A DNA stretch of 64,000 bases from Bin107 sp965221655 (GTDB taxonomy: Bacteria; UBA8248), in contig OZ244906.1 in assembly GCA_965221655.1 (NCBI GenBank), positions 2,170,001 to 2,234,000 of the forward strand, read 5' to 3'. Below are positions 8,916 through 15,855 of the stretch, one piece after another. Numbering within the stretch: position 1 is the first letter of the stretch; each line of letters begins with the position of its first letter. The notes below the pieces were generated by a model. The model did no database searches and was not told the DNA's origin. It saw only the letters and a list, made by a program, of their open reading frames with translations. Made by a program: the position numbers and the translations under genes.

Positions 8916-9230
8916 TTATGGCTCCGGCTGCTCCGAGGGGCCGAACGAAGGCGCGTCATCAGGGAGTTCGACGTGGATTTCGCGGGCTAAGGCGTCGAGG
9001 AGAGCCCTCGCCTCGCGCTCCGCGTCGATGGACGTGGTCAGCCGCGCGAGCGACATCGCTTCGCCGCGGGCGTTTTGCCCGACGCGCGCGGGAAACGTCT
9101 GGTAATAGCCCAGGTCGTCGTAGCCCTCGAGTATCGCCTGCAAATCATTCTGCGCAGAGGTGGGCACGTGCATCCACCAGACGAGAGAGCCCGCGTGCGA
9201 CTCGGGGTTGGATCTCGCGCGGGGCGTCAT
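8916..9230 (-). CDS. Small conserved protein, possibly DUF4911-like
   Basis: A 104-residue hydrophilic protein. Its pattern is a short beta strand near VWWMHVP, a segment DLQAILEGYDDLGYYQTF, and a C-terminal helix with DAEREARALLDALAREI. This resembles small DUF4911-type proteins (strand, helix with EGY/EAY, C-terminal ELLxxL helix), but the match is by eye only. Its ATG overlaps the TGA of the upstream receiver-like gene (ATGA), so the two are probably co-translated. It precedes tupA by 13 nt and may belong to the same transcript. Confidence 0.5.
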   Translation of the reverse strand: MTPRARSNPESHAGSLVWWMHVPTSAQNDLQAILEGYDDLGYYQTFPARVGQNARGEAMSLARLTTSIDAEREARALLDALAREIHVELPDDAPSFGPSEQPEP

Positions 9231-9634
9231 GCGCCCGGCGCGGCGCGGGCCGCCGCCCGCCGCACCAGGTCGGGCAACTCCTCAACGAACAAAGAGCGCG
9301 GAATCGACCTGTCAAAACCCGCCCGGCCCGCCGACTTGAGCAGTTCCGGCTCGGTGTGCCTGCCCCAGGCGACGGAAAAAACCTCGCGGCCCGCCGCGCT
9401 GCGCCGGAGCTTCCCGAGCAGTTCGCCCGCCTTCTCGCCGCCCAGTGCGTGGTGGTGCAGGTCGAGCAAAAAAAGGGCTGCGCGAAACCCCTCGAGGGCC
9501 GCCTCGAACTTTTCGAGCGAATCCACGAACTGTGCTGCGACCCCTTGCGAGGCAGCCGCTTCGCGAATCCGTGCGGAGAACATCAGGTCCGAGCAGGCGA
9601 CCAGGATGCCGTGCGTCCTTTCGCCCTCATTCAC
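9227..9634 (-). CDS. Degenerate response-regulator receiver-like protein
   Basis: About 135 residues with a receiver-like alternation of hydrophobic strands and helices: GILVACSDLMFSARIREAA, then ALFLLDLHHHALGG where the phospho-acceptor Asp would be, then VFSVAWGRHTEPELLKSA and FDRSIPRSLF. LLDLHHH keeps an Asp at the strand end, but the flanking acidic pocket near the N-terminus is reduced to SD. It may be a non-phosphorylated pseudo-receiver. The start is one of two adjacent GTG codons (9637 or 9634); the gene overlaps the end of the cupin gene by about 8 nt. Confidence 0.6.
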   Translation of the reverse strand: MNEGERTHGILVACSDLMFSARIREAAASQGVAAQFVDSLEKFEAALEGFRAALFLLDLHHHALGGEKAGELLGKLRRSAAGREVFSVAWGRHTEPELLKSAGRAGFDRSIPRSLFVEELPDLVRRAAARAAPGA

Positions 9635-10040
9635 CACTTTTCTTCTCGTGCAGGAATTCGTTTCGCGGATCGCCCAGATAGCCGGGGAGGTAGTCGATGC
9701 GGCCCGAGGAGAGTACTTCGATGTATTTCGCACCCTCGGGACCCACGCCCGTCGCGCTGTGAAACACCCCGCCCGGAATGGCGGCGAAACCACCGGGCTC
9801 GAGCCACTCCTCGACGCCGCCAATGTGCATCCGCAGCCTGCCCTCGAGCACGACGATAAACTGATCCTCGGGATGGCGATGAATCGTGCTCTCGTCGAAG
9901 GCGGTGCCCGGGGCTATCTCTCCGCGCTGCATCGTCAATCCGTCCAGCACGACCGCGCGGCGCATGGTGCCCTTGCGAAGGTTCTGTGTTGCGGGAACGT
10001 CTTCCCAGCGATGAAAGCCCAATGTCGCGTTCCTCGGCAT
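9627..10040 (-). CDS. Cupin-domain protein
   Basis: A 137-residue single-domain cupin. Motif 1 is visible as STIHRHPEDQFIVVLEG (H-x-H, E-less variant with D) and motif 2 as PGGVFHSA. The segment RMHIGGVEEWLEPGGFAAIP between them is the standard inter-motif loop. ATG at 10040 has GGAGG 4 nt upstream. Cupins bind a metal and serve as dioxygenases, isomerases or storage folds; nothing here fixes the reaction. It lies 29 nt downstream of the MmgE/PrpD gene on the same strand, so a shared operon is likely. Confidence 0.8.
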   Translation of the reverse strand: MPRNATLGFHRWEDVPATQNLRKGTMRRAVVLDGLTMQRGEIAPGTAFDESTIHRHPEDQFIVVLEGRLRMHIGGVEEWLEPGGFAAIPGGVFHSATGVGPEGAKYIEVLSSGRIDYLPGYLGDPRNEFLHEKKSGE

Positions 10041-10069
10041 CCGCCTCCAGGCGGAAGAAGCGGTGCGCG

Positions 10070-11476
10070 CTACACTTCGACCTTCTCGCCCACGAACTCG
10101 ACGAGACCGTGAACGTTCTCGAGCGTGTCGATCTTGTAGAGCAGCGCCTCGATCATGGCGATCTGATCGCTCTCGTACACCAGGCTGGTGCATTCGGTAA
10201 ATTTCTCGAAGAGTTCCTCGCGGTCCATCGGACGCTGGGGGGTGCCCCGGGAAATTTCCGACATTTTCTCGTGCACCGTGCCGTCCTCGAGCTCGATCGC
10301 CACCTTGCCGCGAATGAGAGCGTAGCCCTGCGCCTCGATTTCGTCGTCCATGTAGGCGTTGACCTTCTTCATCATCTCCACGACGTCGGGACGCCTCACC
10401 ACCTCGTCCTTGTACTGGGCGATGCCGGCCGCGCGCTCCAGCAACAAGGCGGCGAAACCGAAATTCAGGGAGAACTTGGCCTCCAGCTCGTTTTGCGGCT
10501 CCTTGTAGCGCAAGGGTTCCAGCACGCGCGAGGTGGTACCGAAGCGCAGCTCCTTCACCTGCTCGGGGCGTATGTCGTTTTCGAGAATCAGGTCCCTGGC
10601 GGCGTCCAAAGCGGGGTGAGAGAGAGACCCGCAGGGGTAGGGCTTGATCGACACGCCCGGGTCCACCGCCGACCAGGCGTTGCCCAGCTTGCCGACGATG
10701 TAGTCGCTGTCGCAACCGCCGCCCATGATCTGGAAAAACCCCCACTGGCCGTCGAATATCGTGGGGTCGGCCGTGTATCCGCCCGATGCCAGCCGCGCCG
10801 CCACGACGCCGTTTTCCGCCGCGCGGCCGCAGTGGTAGGGCTTCGTCATGGTTCCGAAGTTCGCGCGCAAACCCGCACTCTCCGAACAAACGATGCCGTA
10901 GCACATCCGCAACTGCCGCTCGTCCAGACCCATCAACTTCGCCGCGGCGGTCGCCGCCCCAATCGCGCCGATGGTGCCGGTGGAGTGGAACCCCTTGACG
11001 TAGTGATCGGGGCGAATCGCCTCGGCCACCTTGCATTCGACCTCGAACCCCAGAGCGAACGCGGTGAACAATTCCTCCCCCGTCGAGCCGAGCGCCTCGG
11101 CCAGGGCGAGGGCGGCGGGCATCACCGGACAGGTGGGGTGCGTCAAAAGTCCGTAGACGCGATCGGGATAGCTGCTCAGTTGCGTGTCGTCGTAGTCCAT
11201 CGCGTGCCCGGCAATTCCGTTCGCGAGAGCAGCCAGGTGGGCGGGCACCGTCATCCCCGTGCCGATTACCCGCGCCTCGGGTTCTCCGCCGATTTCGGCG
11301 AGGTAGTTCTGGATGATGCGTCCACTCTCCTCCGTGGAGCCCGCGACCATCAGGCCGACGCCGTCCACGAAGCAGCGCCGCATGATGACGCGCACGTCCT
11401 CGGGTATATCCTCATAGCCTGTCTCGAGGACAAACTCGAGGATGGCGTCGGTAACGAGAGAATCTGAATCCGTCAT
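10070..11476 (-). CDS. MmgE/PrpD family protein
   Basis: A 468-residue member of the MmgE/PrpD family, which includes 2-methylcitrate dehydratase and cis-aconitate decarboxylase-like enzymes. Typical features are the N-terminal RRCFVDGVGLMVAGS, NGIAGHAMDYDDTQLSSYPDRVYG (the conserved N-G-x-x-x-H-x-x-D-x-D motif near residues 87-97) and HPTCPVMPAALALAEALG near 113. GFHSTGTIGAIGAATAAAKLMGL follows around residue 165. An AAGGTGAGG site precedes the ATG. Neighbouring prpB/prpC genes are absent, so the methylcitrate cycle is not implied. An unassigned role in organic-acid catabolism is more prudent. Confidence 0.88.
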   Translation of the reverse strand: MTDSDSLVTDAILEFVLETGYEDIPEDVRVIMRRCFVDGVGLMVAGSTEESGRIIQNYLAEIGGEPEARVIGTGMTVPAHLAALANGIAGHAMDYDDTQLSSYPDRVYGLLTHPTCPVMPAALALAEALGSTGEELFTAFALGFEVECKVAEAIRPDHYVKGFHSTGTIGAIGAATAAAKLMGLDERQLRMCYGIVCSESAGLRANFGTMTKPYHCGRAAENGVVAARLASGGYTADPTIFDGQWGFFQIMGGGCDSDYIVGKLGNAWSAVDPGVSIKPYPCGSLSHPALDAARDLILENDIRPEQVKELRFGTTSRVLEPLRYKEPQNELEAKFSLNFGFAALLLERAAGIAQYKDEVVRRPDVVEMMKKVNAYMDDEIEAQGYALIRGKVAIELEDGTVHEKMSEISRGTPQRPMDREELFEKFTECTSLVYESDQIAMIEALLYKIDTLENVHGLVEFVGEKVEV

Positions 11477-11509
11477 AACCTCACCTTTCTGGAAAATTCC
11501 CGGCTCCGC

Positions 11510-11719
11510 TCAGTTGTTTTTGCGCTCCGCCTGCCCGGGTGCGGGGCTTGGTGGAGGCGTCGTCGCCTTCGGCCGGGGCTTGGGGCAAAAATATCCGCTC
11601 AACGACGGAAAAATGGACGCATTCGAACAAATTCCGCTGAGTGCGAAAATCAGCAATCCCGACAGGGCCAGCGCACCCAACATCCAAATCATGCCACGGC
11701 CCATGGCGGGCTTCTCCAT
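11510..11719 (-). CDS. Possible small membrane protein
   Basis: A 69-codon frame with a single strong hydrophobic helix (IWMLGALALSGLLIFALSG) near residues 10-28, followed by a Cys-containing stretch and a proline-rich, charged tail (PKPRPKATTPPPSPAPG). The composition looks like a genuine bitopic membrane peptide. The ribosome site is poor (GAGG adjacent to the ATG), and no family is recognised. It lies between MmgE/PrpD and nadA on the minus strand. Confidence 0.35.
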   Translation of the reverse strand: MEKPAMGRGMIWMLGALALSGLLIFALSGICSNASIFPSLSGYFCPKPRPKATTPPPSPAPGQAERKNN

Positions 11720-12144
11720 CCTCGCGCGGAAAGCGCTTGGCACCCGATTTCGAACGAACAAAAAAACGAGTCGTCTCGCTCGGCGACCCGCGACCGAATC
11801 GAGGATGGGGAGGGCGTCGCCCCACCACCGCGTCAATCGACCAAACCTGAAATCCGCCCGAGAAACCTAACAAAAACAACACGAATCGGCAAGAAAGAAC
11901 CGCATTTTTTCGCTCGCTCGCGTTTTACTTGCCGCACGAAGCGTGGAATAATATGCTCTGGAACGGGATGAAGCCACAACCCGAAACAGAGAGGGGCCAT
12001 GTCCCGCGTTATGCACCATCGGCACGAATGGGAGGATTGCCGCTAGGGAAGACCTTATTTTTTATCCAACATTGTGATTTTTTGCACAAGAAAAGCGTCG
12101 GGCCCTTTCCAGGACCATCGACGCGAAACCACACGGAGTTCGAA
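11720..12144. other. Gene-free interval upstream of nadA
   Basis: No convincing gene. The last 100 bases are clearly AT-richer than the rest of the window, with a run of T at 12056-12064 and again at 12078-12083. This is the likely nadA-nadC promoter region. An open plus-strand frame from 11929 joins nadA in frame, but it lacks family homology before the ATG at 12145. An inverted repeat at 12072-12089 is listed separately. Confidence 0.5.
12072..12089. promoter_or_regulatory. Inverted repeat, possible operator of nadA-nadC
   Basis: TTGTG and CACAA arms separated by 8 nt (ATTTTTTG) lie in the AT-rich stretch 56 nt before the nadA ATG. The spacing and symmetry suit a dimeric regulator. No known NAD regulator motif is matched with certainty, so this is only a candidate site. 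Confidence 0.25.
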
Positions 12145-13257
12145 ATGACTTCAGACGTCGAAGCCGGAGACATCCTTCCCGCAAAAGACGCCATCGCACT
12201 GATGGACCGGACCGACCTGGGTCCCCCCATCGACGTGCCCGAAATTCCCGCGGGCGCACACGCGGAAAACATCTCGCAAGAGGAGAGGGAGTTCCTCCAG
12301 GGCGAGATACTCCGCTTCAAGAAAGAGAAAAACGCGCTCGTCCTGGCCCACAACTACGTGCCCGAAGACATTCAGGACGTATCCGACATCATCGGCGACT
12401 CGCTGTTCCTGGCCCGCCAGGGCGCGGCCTCGAGTGCGGGCTGCCTCGTGGAGCCCTCGGTGCTGTTCATGAACCAAATTCTGGCCGCCCTCAAAAAACC
12501 GCACCAGAAGGTTCTCGCACCCTCGCTCGACGCGCTTTGCTCGCTGGCCGCCCATGCCGACGCGGGCAAGATTCGGGCGTGGAAACAAGCCCACCCCGAC
12601 GGCATCGTCATCAGCTACGTGAACACCTACCTTGAGGTAAAGGCGGAGAGCGACTACTGCTGCGCCTCGGCCAACGCGGGGCAGGTTACCCTCCACGTGC
12701 TCGAAAACTCGCGCCCGAACCAGCCCCTTCTCTTTTTGCCCGACGTGTTCTTGGGCTTCTACGCGGCCAAGCTGCTCGAAAGGGAGGGGCATTCTCTCGA
12801 TCGCCTCCACCTCATGATGGGTGCGTGCCACGTGCACGAGAGAATTCGCCCCCACCACGTCATGGAGCAACAAAGGCTCCACCCCGAGGCCATCACGGTG
12901 GTGCACCCCGAGTGCGGGTGCACCAGCTCGTGCATGCGCCAGGTGAACGAGGGCATCGTGCCCGAGGACATGCTCCAGTTCCGCTCCACGCAGGGCATGA
13001 TCAAGCTGGTGGAGGAGGTGCCGCACAAAGAGGTCATCGTGGCGACCGAGGTCGGGAACCTCCACCCCATGTCCAAGGCGGTGCCGGGCAAGACGCTGAT
13101 TCCCGCGAGCCGCGAGGCGCTTTGCGCCTACATGAAACAGAACACCCTGCAAAACCTCTATGAGTGCCTGCGTGACATGAAGCACGAGATCACCGTGGAC
13201 CCCGAGCTCGCGCGCCGCGCGCGGATTCCCATCGAACGTATGCTTGAAATCGTCTGA
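12145..13257 (+). CDS. nadA: Quinolinate synthase
   Basis: A 370-residue [4Fe-4S] enzyme that condenses iminoaspartate with dihydroxyacetone phosphate to quinolinate in de novo NAD synthesis. Motifs in order: LAHNYVPEDIQDVSDIIGDSL near residues 69-89, a Cys in DALCSLAAHAD, YVNTYLEVKAESDYCC, VHPECGCTSSC (second cluster ligand), ATEVGNLHPMSK and IPASREALCAYMK (third ligand). ATG at 12145 has CGGAG 6 nt upstream, and homology starts soon after. nadC follows after 23 nt. nadB, for the aspartate oxidase step, is not in the window. Confidence 0.95.
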   Translation: MTSDVEAGDILPAKDAIALMDRTDLGPPIDVPEIPAGAHAENISQEEREFLQGEILRFKKEKNALVLAHNYVPEDIQDVSDIIGDSLFLARQGAASSAGCLVEPSVLFMNQILAALKKPHQKVLAPSLDALCSLAAHADAGKIRAWKQAHPDGIVISYVNTYLEVKAESDYCCASANAGQVTLHVLENSRPNQPLLFLPDVFLGFYAAKLLEREGHSLDRLHLMMGACHVHERIRPHHVMEQQRLHPEAITVVHPECGCTSSCMRQVNEGIVPEDMLQFRSTQGMIKLVEEVPHKEVIVATEVGNLHPMSKAVPGKTLIPASREALCAYMKQNTLQNLYECLRDMKHEITVDPELARRARIPIERMLEIV

Positions 13258-13280
13258 CGCGAGCACATATCATTGCGCGC

Positions 13281-14165
13281 ATGGACATCCGCTCCAAAAT
13301 CCGCGAATGGCTCCGGGAGGACTTCGGAGAGGCGCCCCTGCTCTACGAGGCCGCCAAAGACCCCCTCTGCGTAGCCGAGTTGCGCGCCAAGACCGACGCC
13401 GTTCTCGCGGGCGCGCCGTTTGTTCTTCCCGTACTGGAGGAAACCCGGAATCTCCTCGCCCTGGGCGAGAGCCGCGCACCCGCTGTCGACTGGCACAAGG
13501 AAGAGGGCGCGCGGGTTGCCGCGGGCGATCTGCTGGCCCGCGTGTCCGGCCACGCCCAGAACATCCTGAAAGCAGAGCGCACCGCTCTGAACCTGCTCTC
13601 CCACGTGTCGGAGATAGCCACGCACACCGCGCGCGTACTCGCCGAATTCGGTGATTTTCCTCCCACTTTCAAGGGCCTGGTCGACACCAGAAAGAACCGG
13701 CCGGGGCTGCGCTATTTTGAAAAATACGCGGTGCGCACAGGCGGTGGACGCAACCACCGCCTGGGGTTTTTCGACGGCGAGCTCATCAAGGACAACGACG
13801 TCGCCGTCGCGGGCTCCATCGCCGCCGCCATCGACAGGCAATTCGGCGCGCGCTACATGACGGAAGTACAAATCGAAGTGCAGAGCCTGGCCCAGCTCGA
13901 AGAGGTCATCGCCGACGGGCGGGTGCACATGATCATGCTCGACAACATGGACTTAAACGCGCTGCGCGAAGCGGTCGCACGCACCCGGCGGGCGGGCGTC
14001 GCCGTCCGAACGCAAAAACCCTACGAACTCGAAGCGTCGGGCGTCGGCGGCGAAGACGTGCGGCGCATCGCCGAGACGGGGGTGGACTACATTTCCACCA
14101 GCGCGCTCGTCCGCGCCGCCCCCCCGCTCGATTTTCACCTGAAGATCACGCAAGTGGATTCGTGA
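13281..14165 (+). CDS. nadC: Nicotinate-nucleotide pyrophosphorylase (carboxylating)
   Basis: A 294-residue quinolinate phosphoribosyltransferase giving nicotinate mononucleotide. Family motifs: KAERTALNLLSHVSEIATHTA near residue 96, DTRKNRPGLRYFEKYAVRTGGG near 135, NHRLGFFDGELIKDND near 155, VEVQ-type segment VQIEVQSLAQLEE near 198, IMLDNMDL near 216 and VDYISTSAL near 276. It follows nadA by 23 nt in an evident two-gene NAD operon. The start is ATG at 13281. Confidence 0.95.
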   Translation: MDIRSKIREWLREDFGEAPLLYEAAKDPLCVAELRAKTDAVLAGAPFVLPVLEETRNLLALGESRAPAVDWHKEEGARVAAGDLLARVSGHAQNILKAERTALNLLSHVSEIATHTARVLAEFGDFPPTFKGLVDTRKNRPGLRYFEKYAVRTGGGRNHRLGFFDGELIKDNDVAVAGSIAAAIDRQFGARYMTEVQIEVQSLAQLEEVIADGRVHMIMLDNMDLNALREAVARTRRAGVAVRTQKPYELEASGVGGEDVRRIAETGVDYISTSALVRAAPPLDFHLKITQVDS

Positions 14166-14180
14166 TATTCTGTGAGCACC

Positions 14181-14207
14181 GGCTTCGGGCCGACTTTTCC
14201 CGAAGCC
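14181..14207. other. Nine-bp perfect hairpin after nadC
   Basis: GGCTTCGGG at 14181-14189 pairs perfectly with CCCGAAGCC at 14199-14207 around a 9-nt loop. There is no downstream T run, so it is not a classical intrinsic terminator. It could stabilise the nadAC mRNA 3' end or act in the leader of the next gene. Confidence 0.4.
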
Positions 14208-14244
14208 CCGCTCCCCAAGTTTCCATCACAGGCGAGGAACAACC

Positions 14245-14769
14245 ATGTCTCTGGAGGTCGATTCCAAAAGCGTCGATTACTACAAGGCTCCCGACGGGCG
14301 CATCGTCGCCATCCACATCAAGGCGGATTTTGACGACTACGCCAAGTTCCCTCCCTACCTCGACACCGAGGAGGCGCAGGAACACATACGCACCGCCTAC
14401 GCGGGCCAGGACATCGAGGCGGAACGCAACACCAAGGCCCACATGACCGACGACGAGGTGCCGCTTCAGATCATTTTGTTGAACAGACCCAAGGGCGCCA
14501 TCACCAGAGCCCATTACCACGTGGTGGAGGAGAGAACCACGAACGCGACACGCCACCAGGTTCTCCTGTGCCAGCGCGGCAGGGTGCGGGTGGGCGTGTT
14601 CACGAAAGAGGGCGATAACCTGGGTGACGCGATTTTGCAGCGCGACGACCTGATCCTCATGTACGAAGGGCACGAGGTCGAATTCCTCGAGGACGGCTCG
14701 AAGGTCATCGAAATCAAGGAAGGCCCTTTCCCCGAAACGGACGAAAGGGACAAAGTCGACCTGAAATGA
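14245..14769 (+). CDS. Cupin-fold protein of unknown function
   Basis: A 174-residue protein with a likely RmlC-like jelly roll. The central portion has RAHYHVVEERTTNATRHQVLL, giving H-x-H and a later His, then GRVRVGVFTKEGDNLGD and LILMYEGHEVEFLEDGSKVIEIKEGPFP. The metal motif is not a textbook cupin motif, so a FdtA/WxcM-like non-metal fold is also possible. ATG at 14245 is preceded by GAGGA. It lies between nadC and the FAH gene on the same strand, with a hairpin upstream. The function is unknown. Confidence 0.6.
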   Translation: MSLEVDSKSVDYYKAPDGRIVAIHIKADFDDYAKFPPYLDTEEAQEHIRTAYAGQDIEAERNTKAHMTDDEVPLQIILLNRPKGAITRAHYHVVEERTTNATRHQVLLCQRGRVRVGVFTKEGDNLGDAILQRDDLILMYEGHEVEFLEDGSKVIEIKEGPFPETDERDKVDLK

Positions 14770-14836
14770 GCGGACGCGCCCGGTCCCGCCCGGTGCGGCG
14801 CACGCCGTCCGAACGCCATATGTCCGGAGAGACGAC

Positions 14837-15853
14837 ATGAAATTCTGCACCTTTGAAGTGCGCACCCCCGTCGGCCCGTTCGAGCGTCTGGGAGCCGCCG
14901 TAACCACAGGCGACGACCTTCGCTACGTCGACCTCAACTTCGCCGCCGCCGCCGCTTTCAGACAACGCGGCTCCACGCGCCCCCAGGCCATGGCGGACGC
15001 CCTTGTTCCCTCGGACATGCTCACCCTGGCGGCGTCGGGACAAGGTGGAGTCGAGGCGGCCGAAGAAGCGCTCGCCTTCGCGCTCGAAAACGAAGACGCT
15101 GCGGGCCCGCGCGGCGAGCAAATCATCTACGCACCGGGCGAGGCCCGCCTCCTCGCGCCGATCAAGCGGCCTCCGCTCATTCGCGGCTTCGCGGGCTTTG
15201 AGCGCCACCTCAAGAAGACCTTCGGGATGATGAATCTCGAAATTCCCCAGACCTGGTACGACCGTCCCCTCGCCTTCAAGGCGAGTTGCGCCCACATGGC
15301 CGGACCCGAAGAAGAAGTCCCCTGGCCGAGCTTTACCGAAAAGATGGACTTCGAGCTCGAGTTCTGCTGCGTCGTCGGCGCCCCGGGGCGCAACATCGCG
15401 GAACAAGACGCCCACGAGCACGTCTTCGGCTACGCGATACTCAACGACTGGAGTGCGCGCGACGCCCAGGGAGGGGAGATGGCCATGGGCACCGGCCCCT
15501 ACAAGAGCAAGGACTGGTGCTGGAGCTTCGGCCCCTGGATAGCGACGCCCGACGAGGTCGGCGACCCGAAGAACATACCCATGGCCGCGCGGGTCAACGG
15601 AGAGACCTGGGTGGAGACGACACCCGGCGAGATGTATTGGACCTTCGCGCAGATGATCTCCTACACGGCGCGGGACGAGAACCTCCTCACGGGAGACCTG
15701 CTCGGCTCAGGCACCGTTCCCGGAGGATGCGGCATGGAGATCGACCGCTGGATTCAGCCGGGCGACGTCGTGGAGATCGACATGGGCCCCCTGGGCGTCA
15801 TGAAGAACACGGTCGGCCACAAGCCCGCCCCCAGGCCCTACACCTATAAGTAG
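14837..15853 (+). CDS. Fumarylacetoacetate hydrolase family protein
   Basis: A 338-residue FAH-superfamily enzyme, which acts on C-C bonds or tautomers in aromatic and organic-acid breakdown. Metal-binding features are FTEKMDFELEFCCVVG near residues 165-180 (the D-x-E-x-E type cluster), GYAILNDWSARDAQ near 198, KDWCWSFGPWIATPDEV near 220 and LLGSGTVPGGCG near 290. GGAGAGACGAC precedes the ATG. An N-terminal domain of about 100 residues is present, as in the larger family members. The specific substrate is not determinable. It ends 2 nt before the convergent MscS stop. Confidence 0.88.
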   Translation: MKFCTFEVRTPVGPFERLGAAVTTGDDLRYVDLNFAAAAAFRQRGSTRPQAMADALVPSDMLTLAASGQGGVEAAEEALAFALENEDAAGPRGEQIIYAPGEARLLAPIKRPPLIRGFAGFERHLKKTFGMMNLEIPQTWYDRPLAFKASCAHMAGPEEEVPWPSFTEKMDFELEFCCVVGAPGRNIAEQDAHEHVFGYAILNDWSARDAQGGEMAMGTGPYKSKDWCWSFGPWIATPDEVGDPKNIPMAARVNGETWVETTPGEMYWTFAQMISYTARDENLLTGDLLGSGTVPGGCGMEIDRWIQPGDVVEIDMGPLGVMKNTVGHKPAPRPYTYK

Positions 15854-15855
15854 GC

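Noticed and set aside
7820..9859. Plus-strand frame of 679 aa
   Set aside because: Antisense to tupB, tupA and the receiver-like gene; Arg/His-rich and no domain.
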